From positions 1 to 64,000 of the forward strand of contig JAIQFS010000047.1 in the NCBI GenBank assembly GCA_020073145.1: a stretch of DNA of 64,000 nt, given 5' to 3'. The position numbers and the translations under genes were made by a program. The notes under the pieces are model-generated. The model did no database searches. It was not told the DNA's origin and worked only from the letters and a program-made list of their open reading frames with translations. Positions 1 to 8,002 of this stretch are shown here, one piece after another; within the stretch, counting starts at the first letter, position 1, and every line of letters starts with the position of its first letter. This DNA is from Terriglobia bacterium (GTDB taxonomy: Bacteria; Acidobacteriota; Terriglobia; Bryobacterales; Bryobacteraceae).

Positions 1-78
1 CCCCGGCGCTTCAGCCTGCTCGCTGGCATAGAACAACTCTTCCTGCTTCTGTCTGGCTCGCTTCGTTCCCATCGCCAT
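1..78 (-). CDS. Transposase-like gene, N-terminal end only (runs off the window)
   Basis: Reading leftwards from an ATG at 78 (a second in-frame ATG is at 72) gives 26 uninterrupted codons before the window edge. The peptide starts MAMGTKRARQKQEELFY and goes on with an acidic stretch ending E-A-P-G. I recall this layout (short basic start, R-Q, then E-x-L-F/W-Y, then P-G) from the N-terminus of a widespread IS transposase family, but no catalytic residue lies inside the window. If right, the IS end falls between 79 and 168, next to a phage gene that may have lost its own 5' end. Identification is from memory of the pattern and is tentative. Confidence 0.42.
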   Translation of the reverse strand, partial: MAMGTKRARQKQEELFYASEQAEAPG

Positions 79-168
79 GCCTGATTCTACGGCGAAACAT
101 TCCACCAAGGAAGTGTTTTTAGACACGGGCTGCTAGGCTTCGGTAAGTCAGGGAAGCTCGGCACCGCG

Positions 169-354
169 ATGTTTAACACCCAAGCCTCGCGTCTCAACGA
201 CATCAGCAACGTGGGCAGCCAGTACGACTCGATGGCGTTGAATCAGCAGAATACCGGTTCGAGCCTGGCGGAGGCGCTCCTCAACATGACGATGGGGAGC
301 ACCAACGTCGGCAATACAAACAGCAGCGGAGCTGATCTCAGCACCAGGATTTAG
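169..354 (+). CDS. Small phage hypothetical protein
   Basis: This 61-aa protein is rich in Asn, Ser and Gln and has no membrane segment or motif I recognise. The reading frame is open upstream back to 85 without a better start, and no clear ribosome site precedes the ATG, so the gene may be the tail of a longer one cut by the putative IS on its left. It points the same way as, and lies 20 bp before, the next virion-type gene, which is the main reason to believe in it. Confidence 0.45.
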   Translation: MFNTQASRLNDISNVGSQYDSMALNQQNTGSSLAEALLNMTMGSTNVGNTNSSGADLSTRI

Positions 355-374
355 CGGCCAGGGGAGGGTTTTCG

Positions 375-797
375 ATGTCTCTCGGAGCACTCATCGGCGG
401 GGCAGGAAACGCGGGCGGACGCGCGAACTATACCGGCACCGACATCTACGGCCGGCCCGTTGCGGTGGGGCCGAACGGCCAGATCAGTTACCCGGGCGGA
501 GATCAGCCGCGCATTGATCCGACCGGCGCCAATTACGTGGGCACCGACACCAACGGGCGCCAGGTCGCCGTGGGACCGGGCGGCCAGATCAGCTACCCGG
601 GAGCGTCTCAGATCTCGGCCGCGATGTTGCAGACCGATCCCTCGGCCGACCCTTCTGCCCCGGGCAAACGCAAAAAAGCGCAGCAGCCGCCTCCGGACTT
701 GCCGATGGGCGCCTACACACGCATGGGGCTAGACCAGCAGGGCGGCCTTGCAGACTCTCTGCTCAATTTCCGCGGCGGCGACGACGCGCAGGGATAA
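375..797 (+). CDS. Phage virion-associated protein with an internal repeat
   Basis: A 140-aa protein preceded by a GGGGAGGG ribosome site. Residues ~15-75 hold two copies of a ~37-residue glycine-rich unit with the pattern N-Y-x-G-T-D-x-x-G-R-x-V-A-V-G-P-x-G-Q-I-S-Y-P-G; the C-terminal half is basic and proline-rich. Short repeats of this kind are common in phage tail or capsid decoration proteins. Position directly before two large virion-type genes supports a structural role, but I do not recognise the family. Confidence 0.65.
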   Translation: MSLGALIGGAGNAGGRANYTGTDIYGRPVAVGPNGQISYPGGDQPRIDPTGANYVGTDTNGRQVAVGPGGQISYPGASQISAAMLQTDPSADPSAPGKRKKAQQPPPDLPMGAYTRMGLDQQGGLADSLLNFRGGDDAQG

Positions 798-816
798 CAG
801 GGGAGGCATAAAGGAC

Positions 817-2625
817 ATGGGACTACACCTCGGAGAGATTCTCGGCCAGCTTGGAATGATGACCGATGTTGGGCAGCGCTTGCAGCACGCCCAGGATCAG
901 CACGAGGCCTATCAGCAGGAGCTGCAGGACCAGCAGACCCGCTCAACGATGCAGGACATCATGAACCGGCTTACGCTCCAGTCGAGCGGCCGTCCGGTCA
1001 CTGCCGGCACGGTGCAGGATCAGATGAACCTGCCCGACTCGACAGTGGGAGCGAACCCTGGTGCGCCCCCGCCCGACAACTCGAACGTTCCGCCGTACCT
1101 CCGGCCGAACGCCGCGCCGCCCACCGCCGAAGACCTGCAGAATCTCCCGACTCGAGGTGTGAACGTCCCGGGCCAGGCCGTCTCGATCGTCCGCAAGCCC
1201 GACGCGAGCCGCCTGGTGAAGTACAAAGACCTCCAGGGCAACGAGAGCCAGTACGAGCTCTACACGCCGGAAGAGCAGATCCAGCGGCAAACACAGCTCG
1301 GGGGTCAGCAGGCGCTCGCCGAGGCGCTCGCCAAGGCTAAGGTGGGATTTGAGGCGCGCAGGCAGACACTCGGCATGCCTGGCGCGAGTACGGCCATACC
1401 GGACGCGATCGCCGACACCTTGGGCTACCCACGGGGCACGCGCGCCCTCATCACGGAACTGCCGGGACTGAAAGAGCAAGCCGATGCGGTCATCCAGAAG
1501 CGCCGCGTGAAACTCTCGCCAGGAGAGACAGAAACCGAGCTCCCTGATCCGCTCGCGCCGCCCTCAACCGATAACAACCCCTTCGCTACGCCTGGATCGT
1601 TGCCGGCCGGGCAAACGCCAGGGCAGCCACCACAAGGCCAGACGGCGCAAGGACAGCCAGCGCCTCCGGCCACGCCCCCACAGCCCGGCGGAGGCCGCGT
1701 ACTGGCCACTGGAGGCGACAGGCTCCCCGAGGGCGAGTTCGAGCGGGACTTCCTGCCGGCGTATGCGATGAAAAAGGGGAAGACACCCAAGACCCTCTCC
1801 GCCGACGAGCGGATTCAGGCCTTCGGACAGTTCACTGAAGCTAAGGCAGATCCACAGATGCGCGCGATTGCGCTCGCGCTCAAACAGGCGCAGGAGAACC
1901 AGCAGCCGACGAAAGATGACGCCCAATCGATCGCGGACATGATCCACAACCATCAGATGGCTCCTTCGCAGCTTTCGTTGGTCGGCGGGTTCGGCCCCGC
2001 GGGACAGGCGCTCAAGCGCATGGTCCTCACCAATCTCGCAGGCCGCGGCGACAACCTGCAGGAAATGGAAGGCGAGTACCAGCTCGCCAAATCGCCAGGC
2101 TTCCAGCAGAACATCCGGTACATGGACCAGGTGACGAACTCGCTCCCCCGCCTGATGAACGCCGCGAACCAGCTCGGCAACACCAGCATGAAAGCGATCA
2201 ACAGCCTGGTGAACGCTGGGAAAAACCAGTTCAACAACGTAGACCTCAAGGCCTTCACCACCGACGTGACTTTCGTGGCCGACGAAGTGGGCAAGATCCT
2301 GCAGGGGGGAGGCAGCGGCTCGGGCACCTCCGATGCCAAGCTACGGCAGGCGCAGCAGGTGTTCTCGACCTCCGACTCCCCCGCGGCAATCGCGACGGCC
2401 GCGAAAGAAGTGCAATATCTGATCGGCACGCGCCGGCAGGCCTTGACCCGCGGAACGTACATGGAGCAGCCCGGCGGAGGGGAACAGTCCGGCGCGCTTC
2501 CGAAGGGCGCCGGCAAAGCAGCGGACGCCGGCATCATAAAGCAGTTCCTCGACGCCTCGGGCGGAGACAAGGACAAGGCGCGCGCCGCTCTCAAAACCAA
2601 CGGCTGGACGATTCCGGGGAAATGA
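817..2625 (+). CDS. Large phage structural or internal virion protein
   Basis: A 602-aa soluble protein. The frame opens upstream, but the ATG at 817 is chosen because GGGAGG sits ~10 nt before it and 20 bp separate it from the previous stop. It has a coiled-coil-like N-terminus (residues 15-50, Gln/Glu-rich), a proline/glutamine-rich linker around 270-330, and helical central and C-terminal parts. There is no enzyme motif. Such mosaics are typical of internal virion or ejection proteins, and the similar gene at 3413 supports this. Function is inferred from context only. Confidence 0.7.
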   Translation: MGLHLGEILGQLGMMTDVGQRLQHAQDQHEAYQQELQDQQTRSTMQDIMNRLTLQSSGRPVTAGTVQDQMNLPDSTVGANPGAPPPDNSNVPPYLRPNAAPPTAEDLQNLPTRGVNVPGQAVSIVRKPDASRLVKYKDLQGNESQYELYTPEEQIQRQTQLGGQQALAEALAKAKVGFEARRQTLGMPGASTAIPDAIADTLGYPRGTRALITELPGLKEQADAVIQKRRVKLSPGETETELPDPLAPPSTDNNPFATPGSLPAGQTPGQPPQGQTAQGQPAPPATPPQPGGGRVLATGGDRLPEGEFERDFLPAYAMKKGKTPKTLSADERIQAFGQFTEAKADPQMRAIALALKQAQENQQPTKDDAQSIADMIHNHQMAPSQLSLVGGFGPAGQALKRMVLTNLAGRGDNLQEMEGEYQLAKSPGFQQNIRYMDQVTNSLPRLMNAANQLGNTSMKAINSLVNAGKNQFNNVDLKAFTTDVTFVADEVGKILQGGGSGSGTSDAKLRQAQQVFSTSDSPAAIATAAKEVQYLIGTRRQALTRGTYMEQPGGGEQSGALPKGAGKAADAGIIKQFLDASGGDKDKARAALKTNGWTIPGK

Positions 2626-2669
2626 AGGGAATGGCCATTCGTTTTCCACAAGGTAAAAACTGCTCGAAT

Positions 2670-2687
2670 TGTGGCCGCACGGCCACA
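2670..2687. terminator. Stem-loop between convergent phage genes
   Basis: TGTGGCC (2670-2676), a GCAC loop and GGCCACA (2681-2687) form a perfect 7-bp stem. It lies between the end of the rightward virion gene (2625) and the end of the leftward gene (2706), where a two-way terminator would be expected. There is no T-run on either side, so efficiency is uncertain. Confidence 0.45.
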
Positions 2688-2705
2688 TGTTGCCATGCCG
2701 GGATG

Positions 2706-3284
2706 TTATTGATTCTTCGTTCCACCCCATCGGGCCGCAGTCGCCTTTTTCGCCGCTTCACGTTTCTGCCGGCTGGCTGCGGTGCTGAGGTGCTTTTTGC
2801 GAGCTTCGAGAGCTTCGCCGATCGTTTTCGCGGGCTCCTTCACCAAGTACGGCCGAGCCTGCTTCAACATCTTCGAGAAATCACGGATGGCTTTGCGGTC
2901 AAGTTTCAGCCTGTCGGCGATGCCCTTCGCGCGGTTCTCCGCCCACATCAGAAACCATTCCGCGTCATCCCGGGTGAAATGCATCGGCGATCCGTACTTC
3001 GCCTTCACCACAATCATCACCGGGGCGTCCGGGAACTCAGGATTCGTCTCGAACAGGTCCATCTGGCGGCCGTCCGGAGGGCCGAGATTCCGGCGCAGCA
3101 TAGAGCGCGCGCGGCCGGCCACAGCTTCGAGGGCGAGCTGCTGACGGATCGAGCGGAAAAGCGCCGGGTCCTTCGCGGCAGCTTGCGCGCCGATTTCCAG
3201 CGGTTCTACCGGCCCCTCGGCAACGGCCGCGGCCAGAACGGTCTCTATCAGTTCAGCTAATTGTCGCTCGACGTCTTTTTCCAT
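2706..3284 (-). CDS. Leftward phage protein with a basic C-terminal tail
   Basis: A 192-aa protein on the strand opposite to the virion genes around it. An ATG at 3284 is preferred over the GTG one codon earlier. It is charged and mostly helical, with the most regular part at ~90-150, and ends in a Lys/Ala/Arg tail finishing A-A-R-W-G-G. The genes at 9287 and 10899 have similar tails. An isolated counter-oriented gene in a late block is typical of a moron or a lysogeny-expressed gene. A DNA-binding role is plausible from the tail, not shown. Confidence 0.6.
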   Translation of the reverse strand: MEKDVERQLAELIETVLAAAVAEGPVEPLEIGAQAAAKDPALFRSIRQQLALEAVAGRARSMLRRNLGPPDGRQMDLFETNPEFPDAPVMIVVKAKYGSPMHFTRDDAEWFLMWAENRAKGIADRLKLDRKAIRDFSKMLKQARPYLVKEPAKTIGEALEARKKHLSTAASRQKREAAKKATAARWGGTKNQ

Positions 3285-3412
3285 CACTCTCTCCGATGAC
3301 TCTCAATTCAATGCCGCCAGCCGGTGAGAGTGCCCGGCTTCTCGCCCTGCAGGAGCTAGGCGGCAGAGTCGATCTTATCGCCACGCCCTAACTAACTCCA
3401 AGAGGTTTTTTC

Positions 3413-5506
3413 ATGGCTGATCTTCTCGACCAGGTAGCGGCGCAACAACAGCAGCAGCCGGCCCCAGCGGCCGGCGGGGATCTCCTCGACCAGGTCGCGG
3501 CGCAACAGCAAGCAAAAGCAGGGGCGCCCACGCTTGCGCCGGGCTCGACCGACGACGAGATCATCAAGTCCTTCGGCTACGATCCGGCGGTGATCAAGTC
3601 GAGCCCGCGCTACCAGCAGATGCTGAAGCACCAAGGCTCGGGGCTCGCCTTCCTGGTGACCGATCCGAAAGCGAATCCGCAACGCATCGTGCGGCTGAAC
3701 GCGCCCGTCATGGCGCAGTTGGGCGACGTCGGGCACGGCGCCTACGACCTGGTCTCGGGAATCACCCAACTCGCTCGCCATGGCGCCGGCAAGCTCGGAA
3801 TGCTCCCCGATGCCGACGTGCAGTATGGCGACCTGCTCGACAAGCTCCAGAACCGCGACTATCTCGAAAACGTGCGCCAGGGGAACGCCAGCCCCGCGCT
3901 TCGGCTCTTAGGCAACATGCTCATGCCCGTCCCGATCGCGGGCGAAGCCCAAGCTGGCGAGGGGATTCTTAAAACCGCGCTCCGCGGGGCCGCTACCGGG
4001 GTACAGGCCGGCGCCGCGCAGCCGGTGTTGACCGAAGGGCCGGATTACGCTCGTGAAAAACTGAAACAGGTTGGCACTGGCGCCGCCGTGGGCGCCGTGG
4101 TGGAAGGAGGCCTCAACGCGGCCAAGGCCGGGGCCAACCGCGTGCGAGCGATAGGGCAGACCGAGCTTCCCGAGACGGCCGCGAGCAATGCAGCCACCCG
4201 TTTGCAGGCCGGGATGAAAGAAACTCCGTGGGGCTCTCTCGATGACGTCGAGAAGGCCGCGGCGGGCGGCGATCGCCACGCCCAGCAGGTCATCGAGCAG
4301 GTCGGGAAGGCTGGAGACGATCCGGGCCGGATCCTGCAGGCGTCGATCAATCTACAGAACTATCGCAGCGGGCAGACCGCCAGCGACTTATACAACCAGG
4401 TCGCACAGATCGCCGAGGACAAAGGCGTCGGCCCCGTGCCGGTGAACGGAACGGCGGCTACACTGAAACAGGCTGAGACCCAAGCCAAAATCGGGCTCAA
4501 AGACCCGGCGCTCAACAGTTCTCTCAAGAAAATCCGCGAGGCGGTCACTCCCCAGGCGCAGGCGCCGGGCGCCCCCTCCGGTCTCTTCGATGCGAACGGG
4601 AATCCAATTCCCGCGGCCCAGCCGGCGGCCGTCAATCCCAACACCTACGGCTCTGTGCGCAAAGTCATCTCTCAGCTCGACGAGCAGATCCGCGCCGGCC
4701 GCACCGGAGACGGTGCTCTGCTGAGCGACCGGGCGACGGGCCAGCTTCAGCGGATCAAAAACGCGCTCGAAGATGACGTCTCCGGCTTCGTTCAAAACTC
4801 GAAAGTTCCCGAGCTGCAGGCGGCGCAGGATGCGGCCGATCAGTTCTACAAAACCCAGCGGGTTCCGTTCAAGGACGTGAATCTCGGCAAAGCCGCCACC
4901 ACCAACGAAACCGATCAAATCTTCCAGAAGTTCATCCAGGCAGGCAAGGGCGATCGCGCGCAGAAGTTTTACGATGCACTCGATCCCAAAGGCCAGGCCG
5001 CGGTGCAATACCAGCTCGTGGCTCGCGGGGTCAACCAGGCGACCGATCCGGTGAAGGGATTCGATCCCGGCAAATTCGCGCAGTACATGGACAACCTGAA
5101 GGACTCGACGGGGGTGTTCTTTCAGGGTGCGGACAAGCGGGCGCTAGACGGGCTCACCAACCTGATGATTCACGACGCGCAGGTGAACCGAGCGCCCGGA
5201 AACTACCTCGGGCAGCCTGCGCAGGGCGCCATCGGTTTAGCTCATGGGCTCACGCGCGACGTGCCCATTCTCGGCCGGATTCCGAACACGGCCGCGGTGG
5301 GGAAGTGGCTGCTCTCGACACCGCGCGGGAGGTTGTATCTGTATTCGGCTCGCAACCTGAAGCCTGGATCGACGGCGATGAACACGCTCGCGGCCGCGGC
5401 GACGGCCAGGGCCGCTACTGCCCCGCGTGAGGCGTCCCAGTTAGCCACGCAACCGACGCCCGAATCAAAGCGCGACCAAGACCAGACTCAAATAGCGGGG
5501 CGATGA
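3413..5506 (+). CDS. Large phage virion protein, probable internal or ejection protein
   Basis: A 697-aa protein, ATG preceded by CAAGAGG. Residues 1-35 carry a near-exact repeat of D-L-L-D-Q-V-A-A-Q-Q-Q, also visible as a repeated DNA stretch. There is a Gly/Ala-rich, weakly hydrophobic region at ~170-210 and another at ~600-660, which could contact membranes, separated by long helical stretches. No enzymatic motif is seen. With the 817 gene it probably forms the end of a virion module. Its last 92 bp overlap, antisense, the end of the leftward membrane gene at 5415. Confidence 0.65.
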   Translation: MADLLDQVAAQQQQQPAPAAGGDLLDQVAAQQQAKAGAPTLAPGSTDDEIIKSFGYDPAVIKSSPRYQQMLKHQGSGLAFLVTDPKANPQRIVRLNAPVMAQLGDVGHGAYDLVSGITQLARHGAGKLGMLPDADVQYGDLLDKLQNRDYLENVRQGNASPALRLLGNMLMPVPIAGEAQAGEGILKTALRGAATGVQAGAAQPVLTEGPDYAREKLKQVGTGAAVGAVVEGGLNAAKAGANRVRAIGQTELPETAASNAATRLQAGMKETPWGSLDDVEKAAAGGDRHAQQVIEQVGKAGDDPGRILQASINLQNYRSGQTASDLYNQVAQIAEDKGVGPVPVNGTAATLKQAETQAKIGLKDPALNSSLKKIREAVTPQAQAPGAPSGLFDANGNPIPAAQPAAVNPNTYGSVRKVISQLDEQIRAGRTGDGALLSDRATGQLQRIKNALEDDVSGFVQNSKVPELQAAQDAADQFYKTQRVPFKDVNLGKAATTNETDQIFQKFIQAGKGDRAQKFYDALDPKGQAAVQYQLVARGVNQATDPVKGFDPGKFAQYMDNLKDSTGVFFQGADKRALDGLTNLMIHDAQVNRAPGNYLGQPAQGAIGLAHGLTRDVPILGRIPNTAAVGKWLLSTPRGRLYLYSARNLKPGSTAMNTLAAAATARAATAPREASQLATQPTPESKRDQDQTQIAGR

Positions 5507-5678
5507 CCAGGCCGGCGAAGAGAAGCGGGACTTGCCACCACCGGATGCGGATCTTCCAGCCCCGGCAGAGATCGGCCAGTTCGATCAGAAAGGGACCGTG
5601 GGCGACCCGCCACCAGCCACGAATGGCGTAGAAGAATAGGTACGCGATGGAGAGGGCGATGACAAGGATTCCGAGCAT
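5415..5678 (-). CDS. Small membrane protein, antisense to the end of a virion gene
   Basis: An 87-aa protein with an N-terminal membrane helix (residues 2-20), an aromatic/basic middle and a second hydrophobic stretch at ~49-63. It starts one base after the stop of the upstream gene at 5680, so it is the last gene of a three-gene leftward unit (6698 to 5415). Its 3' end overlaps the rightward virion gene by 92 bp. Function unknown; a membrane or superinfection-related role is only a guess. Confidence 0.55.
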   Translation of the reverse strand: MLGILVIALSIAYLFFYAIRGWWRVAHGPFLIELADLCRGWKIRIRWWQVPLLFAGLVIAPLFESGLGRALIRASVAWLTGTPHAGQ

Positions 5679-5679
5679 G

Positions 5680-6072
5680 TCAGTCTCGCCACGTTTGGGC
5701 TGTCGTACGAAGACTGTCGATTTGGGACTTCACGTCATCCCAGGCGAAACCGTGCTTCGTCTTTTCGGCGATCACTTCAACGGCCCACTCAACGGGGATG
5801 ATGCGATTCTCCTTGGCCGAGTAGAAGATCGCCAGGCTCGCCACGAGCTCACGGCTGCTCAAAGAGATCGGGAAGTAGAGATCAAGCGGGAAGTCGCTTG
5901 CGCGTGCTGTGGAAACTCCTTCCGCAATTCCGCGGACGTAGAACAGCTTCGACGAATCGTTCAACTTCTCCCATCCGTAACCGTTCAGCGAATTCGCAGT
6001 GTAGGGGCGTTGAGCGAAGAGCGTTCCCACGAGCACGAGCCCCAAGGCCATGAGAAGGCAGCGGTGCTTCAC
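5680..6072 (-). CDS. Secreted small hypothetical protein
   Basis: A 130-aa protein with a clear signal peptide (residues 1-20, hydrophobic core L-M-A-L-G-L-V-L-V-G, cleavage near L-F-A-Q). It starts at a GTG that overlaps the upstream stop as GTGA, so translation is coupled. The mature part has no Cys and no motif I recognise. An exported protein inside a prophage, coupled to a second exported protein and a membrane protein, could be a lysogenic-conversion unit. Confidence 0.65.
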   Translation of the reverse strand: MKHRCLLMALGLVLVGTLFAQRPYTANSLNGYGWEKLNDSSKLFYVRGIAEGVSTARASDFPLDLYFPISLSSRELVASLAIFYSAKENRIIPVEWAVEVIAEKTKHGFAWDDVKSQIDSLRTTAQTWRD

Positions 6073-6698
6073 TGAACGTGGTCCTCAGCTTCTTTCTCGC
6101 GCTCCTGGATCACCAGATTCAGCGGCTCCAGTTCGAGAGCGCACCGATAGTCGAGGAGTGCGTCGAGGTACTTGCCCTGCCTCATGAGCGCTTCCCCCTC
6201 CGCGTAGTAGCCCGCGGCCGTGCCTTCGTCGGGGTTATAGTCGCCGCCTTCGGTCGACTCCATCCCGAGCATCTCAAAAAAGTGCTTGCGCCGTTGAGTG
6301 TCGAGCATGATGAACGCGCCATTCTCCCGGTAGAAGGAGATCCGCTGATTGACCGGCAGCACGATCGGGTTGGCTGGCCCGCGGCGCATCGGGCTCAGGC
6401 TACGGAACCCCGTGGCGAGTTCCTGCAGCCGGTAGCGGTAGGCCCCGGTCTGGATCACCACCGTGTTCCAGCGGCCGAATACAGTGGCCACCGAAGAGGA
6501 CGATTCGGCCGTGCCCTGAGCGTTGAACCAGCCTCCCGAGCTGAGCCCGTTCATCGAAGCGGTAGTCGAGGACTCACCCACAGCGCCCACGGGAACGGAA
6601 TTGAGCGTCTGGAACACGACGACTCCCGTTTCCCATCGCACCGGCTCTTTCGCGGCCAGGGCGCAGCAGAGAATCAGCCCTGGTATAAACACGCGCAT
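6069..6698 (-). CDS. Exported protein with a C-terminal TPR-like segment
   Basis: A 209-aa protein from the ATG at 6698, chosen because a signal peptide follows at once (M-R-V-F-I-P-G-L-I-L-C-C-A-L-A-A); a TTG 16 codons upstream would bury it. The middle is Ser/Gly-rich. The C-terminus (~165-200: A-x-G-Y-Y-A-E-G-E-A-L-M-R-Q-G-K-Y-L-D-A-L) has the pattern of one TPR repeat. It is first in the coupled three-gene leftward unit and diverges from the lysis genes at 6798. Confidence 0.65.
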   Translation of the reverse strand: MRVFIPGLILCCALAAKEPVRWETGVVVFQTLNSVPVGAVGESSTTASMNGLSSGGWFNAQGTAESSSSVATVFGRWNTVVIQTGAYRYRLQELATGFRSLSPMRRGPANPIVLPVNQRISFYRENGAFIMLDTQRRKHFFEMLGMESTEGGDYNPDEGTAAGYYAEGEALMRQGKYLDALLDYRCALELEPLNLVIQEREKEAEDHVQ

Positions 6699-6797
6699 TT
6701 TGCGGCACCCCAGTTTCAGCCTGACCTGACTTCTCACCGTTGACAAGCACCAGCTAGTACTTTCTCTCTCGCTTCAGTACGAAAGGAACCCCACCCC

Positions 6798-6962
6798 ATG
6801 CCCCCAGCAGGAGTCATCGCCGTCGCGGCGCTCGCCGCGATCGGCTACATCTATGTCGGCCAGCCGGTGGCCCACGGCGTCAAAGCCGTCGGCCACGCGA
6901 TCGGCCACACGGCGAGTAAGGTAATGCCTCACAAACAAAAAAAGGAGAACCCAACACCATGA
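6798..6962 (+). CDS. 54-aa single-span membrane peptide of the lysis cassette
   Basis: GAAAGGA precedes the ATG by 7 bases. The peptide has one hydrophobic segment (residues ~5-20, V-I-A-V-A-A-L-A-A-I-G-Y-I-Y-V) and a His/Lys-rich tail. Its TGA overlaps the ATG of the holin-like gene (ATGA at 6959-6962), which ties it to the lysis cassette. It could be a second small holin or an antiholin; size and position are the evidence. Confidence 0.65.
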   Translation: MPPAGVIAVAALAAIGYIYVGQPVAHGVKAVGHAIGHTASKVMPHKQKKENPTP

Positions 6963-7222
6963 ACTGGAAACTCTGGCTCCAAGGCCTGGCCGCGGCCGCG
7001 ATCGGCGGCGCATCGACCGGCGCCACGCAAGTGATCTCAACCACCGGCACCGTCAACAAGGGAACCGGCCTCGCGGCCCTCGCCGGCGCCCTCGTTACCG
7101 TTCTCGCCTACCTGACGAAATCCCCGCTCGGCAGAACAACGCCTGACCCGACGCAGCTCCAGCCCGCGGCGCCGCAGATCGCCCAGGGAGTTCCCGACCA
7201 GGCCGCGAAGAAGCAGCCCTGA
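6959..7222 (+). CDS. Holin-like membrane protein
   Basis: An 87-aa protein with an AAAGGAG ribosome site. Two hydrophobic segments (about 8-25 and 36-53) are joined by a short polar turn, followed by a Pro/Gln-rich soluble tail ending K-K-Q-P. That layout and its place directly before an endolysin (TGATG overlap at 7220-7224) fit a class II holin, which would permeabilise the inner membrane to release the lysozyme. No signature sequence exists for holins, so the call rests on topology and context. Confidence 0.7.
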   Translation: MNWKLWLQGLAAAAIGGASTGATQVISTTGTVNKGTGLAALAGALVTVLAYLTKSPLGRTTPDPTQLQPAAPQIAQGVPDQAAKKQP

Positions 7223-7692
7223 TGGAGCCCTCCGAGGCCTGCTACACCCTCGCCGAGGAGGAAGAGACGCTCCAGCTCGCGGCCTATCCGGATCCCGGTC
7301 CCGCCGGCGCGACCATTCCAACCATCGGCTACGGCCACACGCGCGGCGTGCAGATGGGCGACACCTGTACGCCCGACCAGGCGCAGGCCTGGCTGCGCGA
7401 GGACATGGCCGCCGCGGCCGCGATCGTCAACCAGCATTTCCCCGCAATCACCCAAGGGCAGTTCGACGCGCTCGCCGATTTCTGCTTCAACGTCGGGCCA
7501 GGCGTACCGGGACACAAAGACGGCCTGGTCTGGCTGAAGTCGGGCGAACATTCGACCCTGATGAAGCTCACGCTCGCCGGCCGGATCCAGGCGGCCGCCG
7601 ATCAGTTCCCGCTGTGGAACAAAGCCGGCGGCGTGGTGATGGGCGGACTCACCAGGCGGCGGGCGAAGGAACGCGCGTTGTTCCTGAGCTAG
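7222..7692 (+). CDS. Phage endolysin, GH24 (T4-type) lysozyme
   Basis: A 156-aa muramidase that would cleave MurNAc-GlcNAc bonds of peptidoglycan. The usual GH24 elements are present: an E within the A-E-E-E-E-T-L-Q-L run near the start, A-Y-P-D-P-G, then P-T-I-G-Y-G-H-T at ~34-41 (catalytic E and T region), the Q-F-D-A-L-A-D-F-C-F-N-V-G helix at ~84-96, and the R-R-R-A-K-E-R-A-L-F C-terminal motif. It has no signal peptide, so it depends on the holin. It is translationally coupled to the holin by a TGATG overlap. Confidence 0.93.
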   Translation: MEPSEACYTLAEEEETLQLAAYPDPGPAGATIPTIGYGHTRGVQMGDTCTPDQAQAWLREDMAAAAAIVNQHFPAITQGQFDALADFCFNVGPGVPGHKDGLVWLKSGEHSTLMKLTLAGRIQAAADQFPLWNKAGGVVMGGLTRRRAKERALFLS

Positions 7693-7701
7693 GATGATGC
7701 C

Positions 7702-7797
7702 ATGAAGGTCGCCATCTACGCCCGCGTCTCGACCGAGGAGCAGCAGCCTACTTCTTTTTTGCTTCCAGTTCCGCTATGCGGCCCTCGATCAGCTTGA
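7702..7797 (+). pseudogene. Serine recombinase remnant: first ~15 codons only
   Basis: Nine bases after the endolysin stop, an ATG opens with MKVAIYARVSTEEQQ, the canonical N-terminus of resolvase/invertase and large serine integrases, including the catalytic Ser in A-R-V-S. After the second Gln codon the similarity stops dead and the frame runs out at 7797 into DNA that is the 3' end of the leftward zinc-ribbon gene. So the rest of the recombinase (normally 180-550 aa) has been lost at about 7747, which marks a recombination junction. Confidence 0.8.
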
Positions 7798-7999
7798 TCG
7801 CTTCCCGCAGTTCGCTGATCTGCACATTGAGAGCGGCGTTGTGGACCTCGGTCCAATGTTCATCGAATGAACGCCATTTGGGCTTGTTCCAATCCCGGGT
7901 GCTGCAGTTCCCGCATCGTACCGGAGGGCCTTTAGCGCTCTGCTTCCATTCGTGCCCACACTGGTTACAGCGCAGTTCGGTTCCCGTCTTCCTCGGCAT
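7748..7999 (-). CDS. Zinc-ribbon / coiled-coil small protein
   Basis: An 83-aa protein with GGAGGTAG before the ATG. Residues 11-32 hold two CxxC knuckles (C-N-Q-C-G-H and C-G-N-C), a zinc ribbon; residues ~55-83 form a coiled coil with heptad Leu/Ile. It starts 3 bp after the recombinase stop, so the two are co-transcribed. A recombination directionality or DNA-bridging role is possible from that link. Its 3' end abuts the broken serine recombinase. Confidence 0.75.
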   Translation of the reverse strand: MPRKTGTELRCNQCGHEWKQSAKGPPVRCGNCSTRDWNKPKWRSFDEHWTEVHNAALNVQISELREAIKLIEGRIAELEAKKK

Positions 8000-8002
8000 C
8001 GA

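Noticed and set aside
3296-3391. 31-aa plus-strand frame before the 3413 virion gene
   Set aside because: No ribosome site and no recognisable pattern; the gap is better explained as a divergent regulatory region.
6740-6768. Perfect -35 TTGACA before the lysis cassette
   Set aside because: Nothing like a -10 lies 15-19 bp downstream (TCTCTC), so I did not call a promoter.
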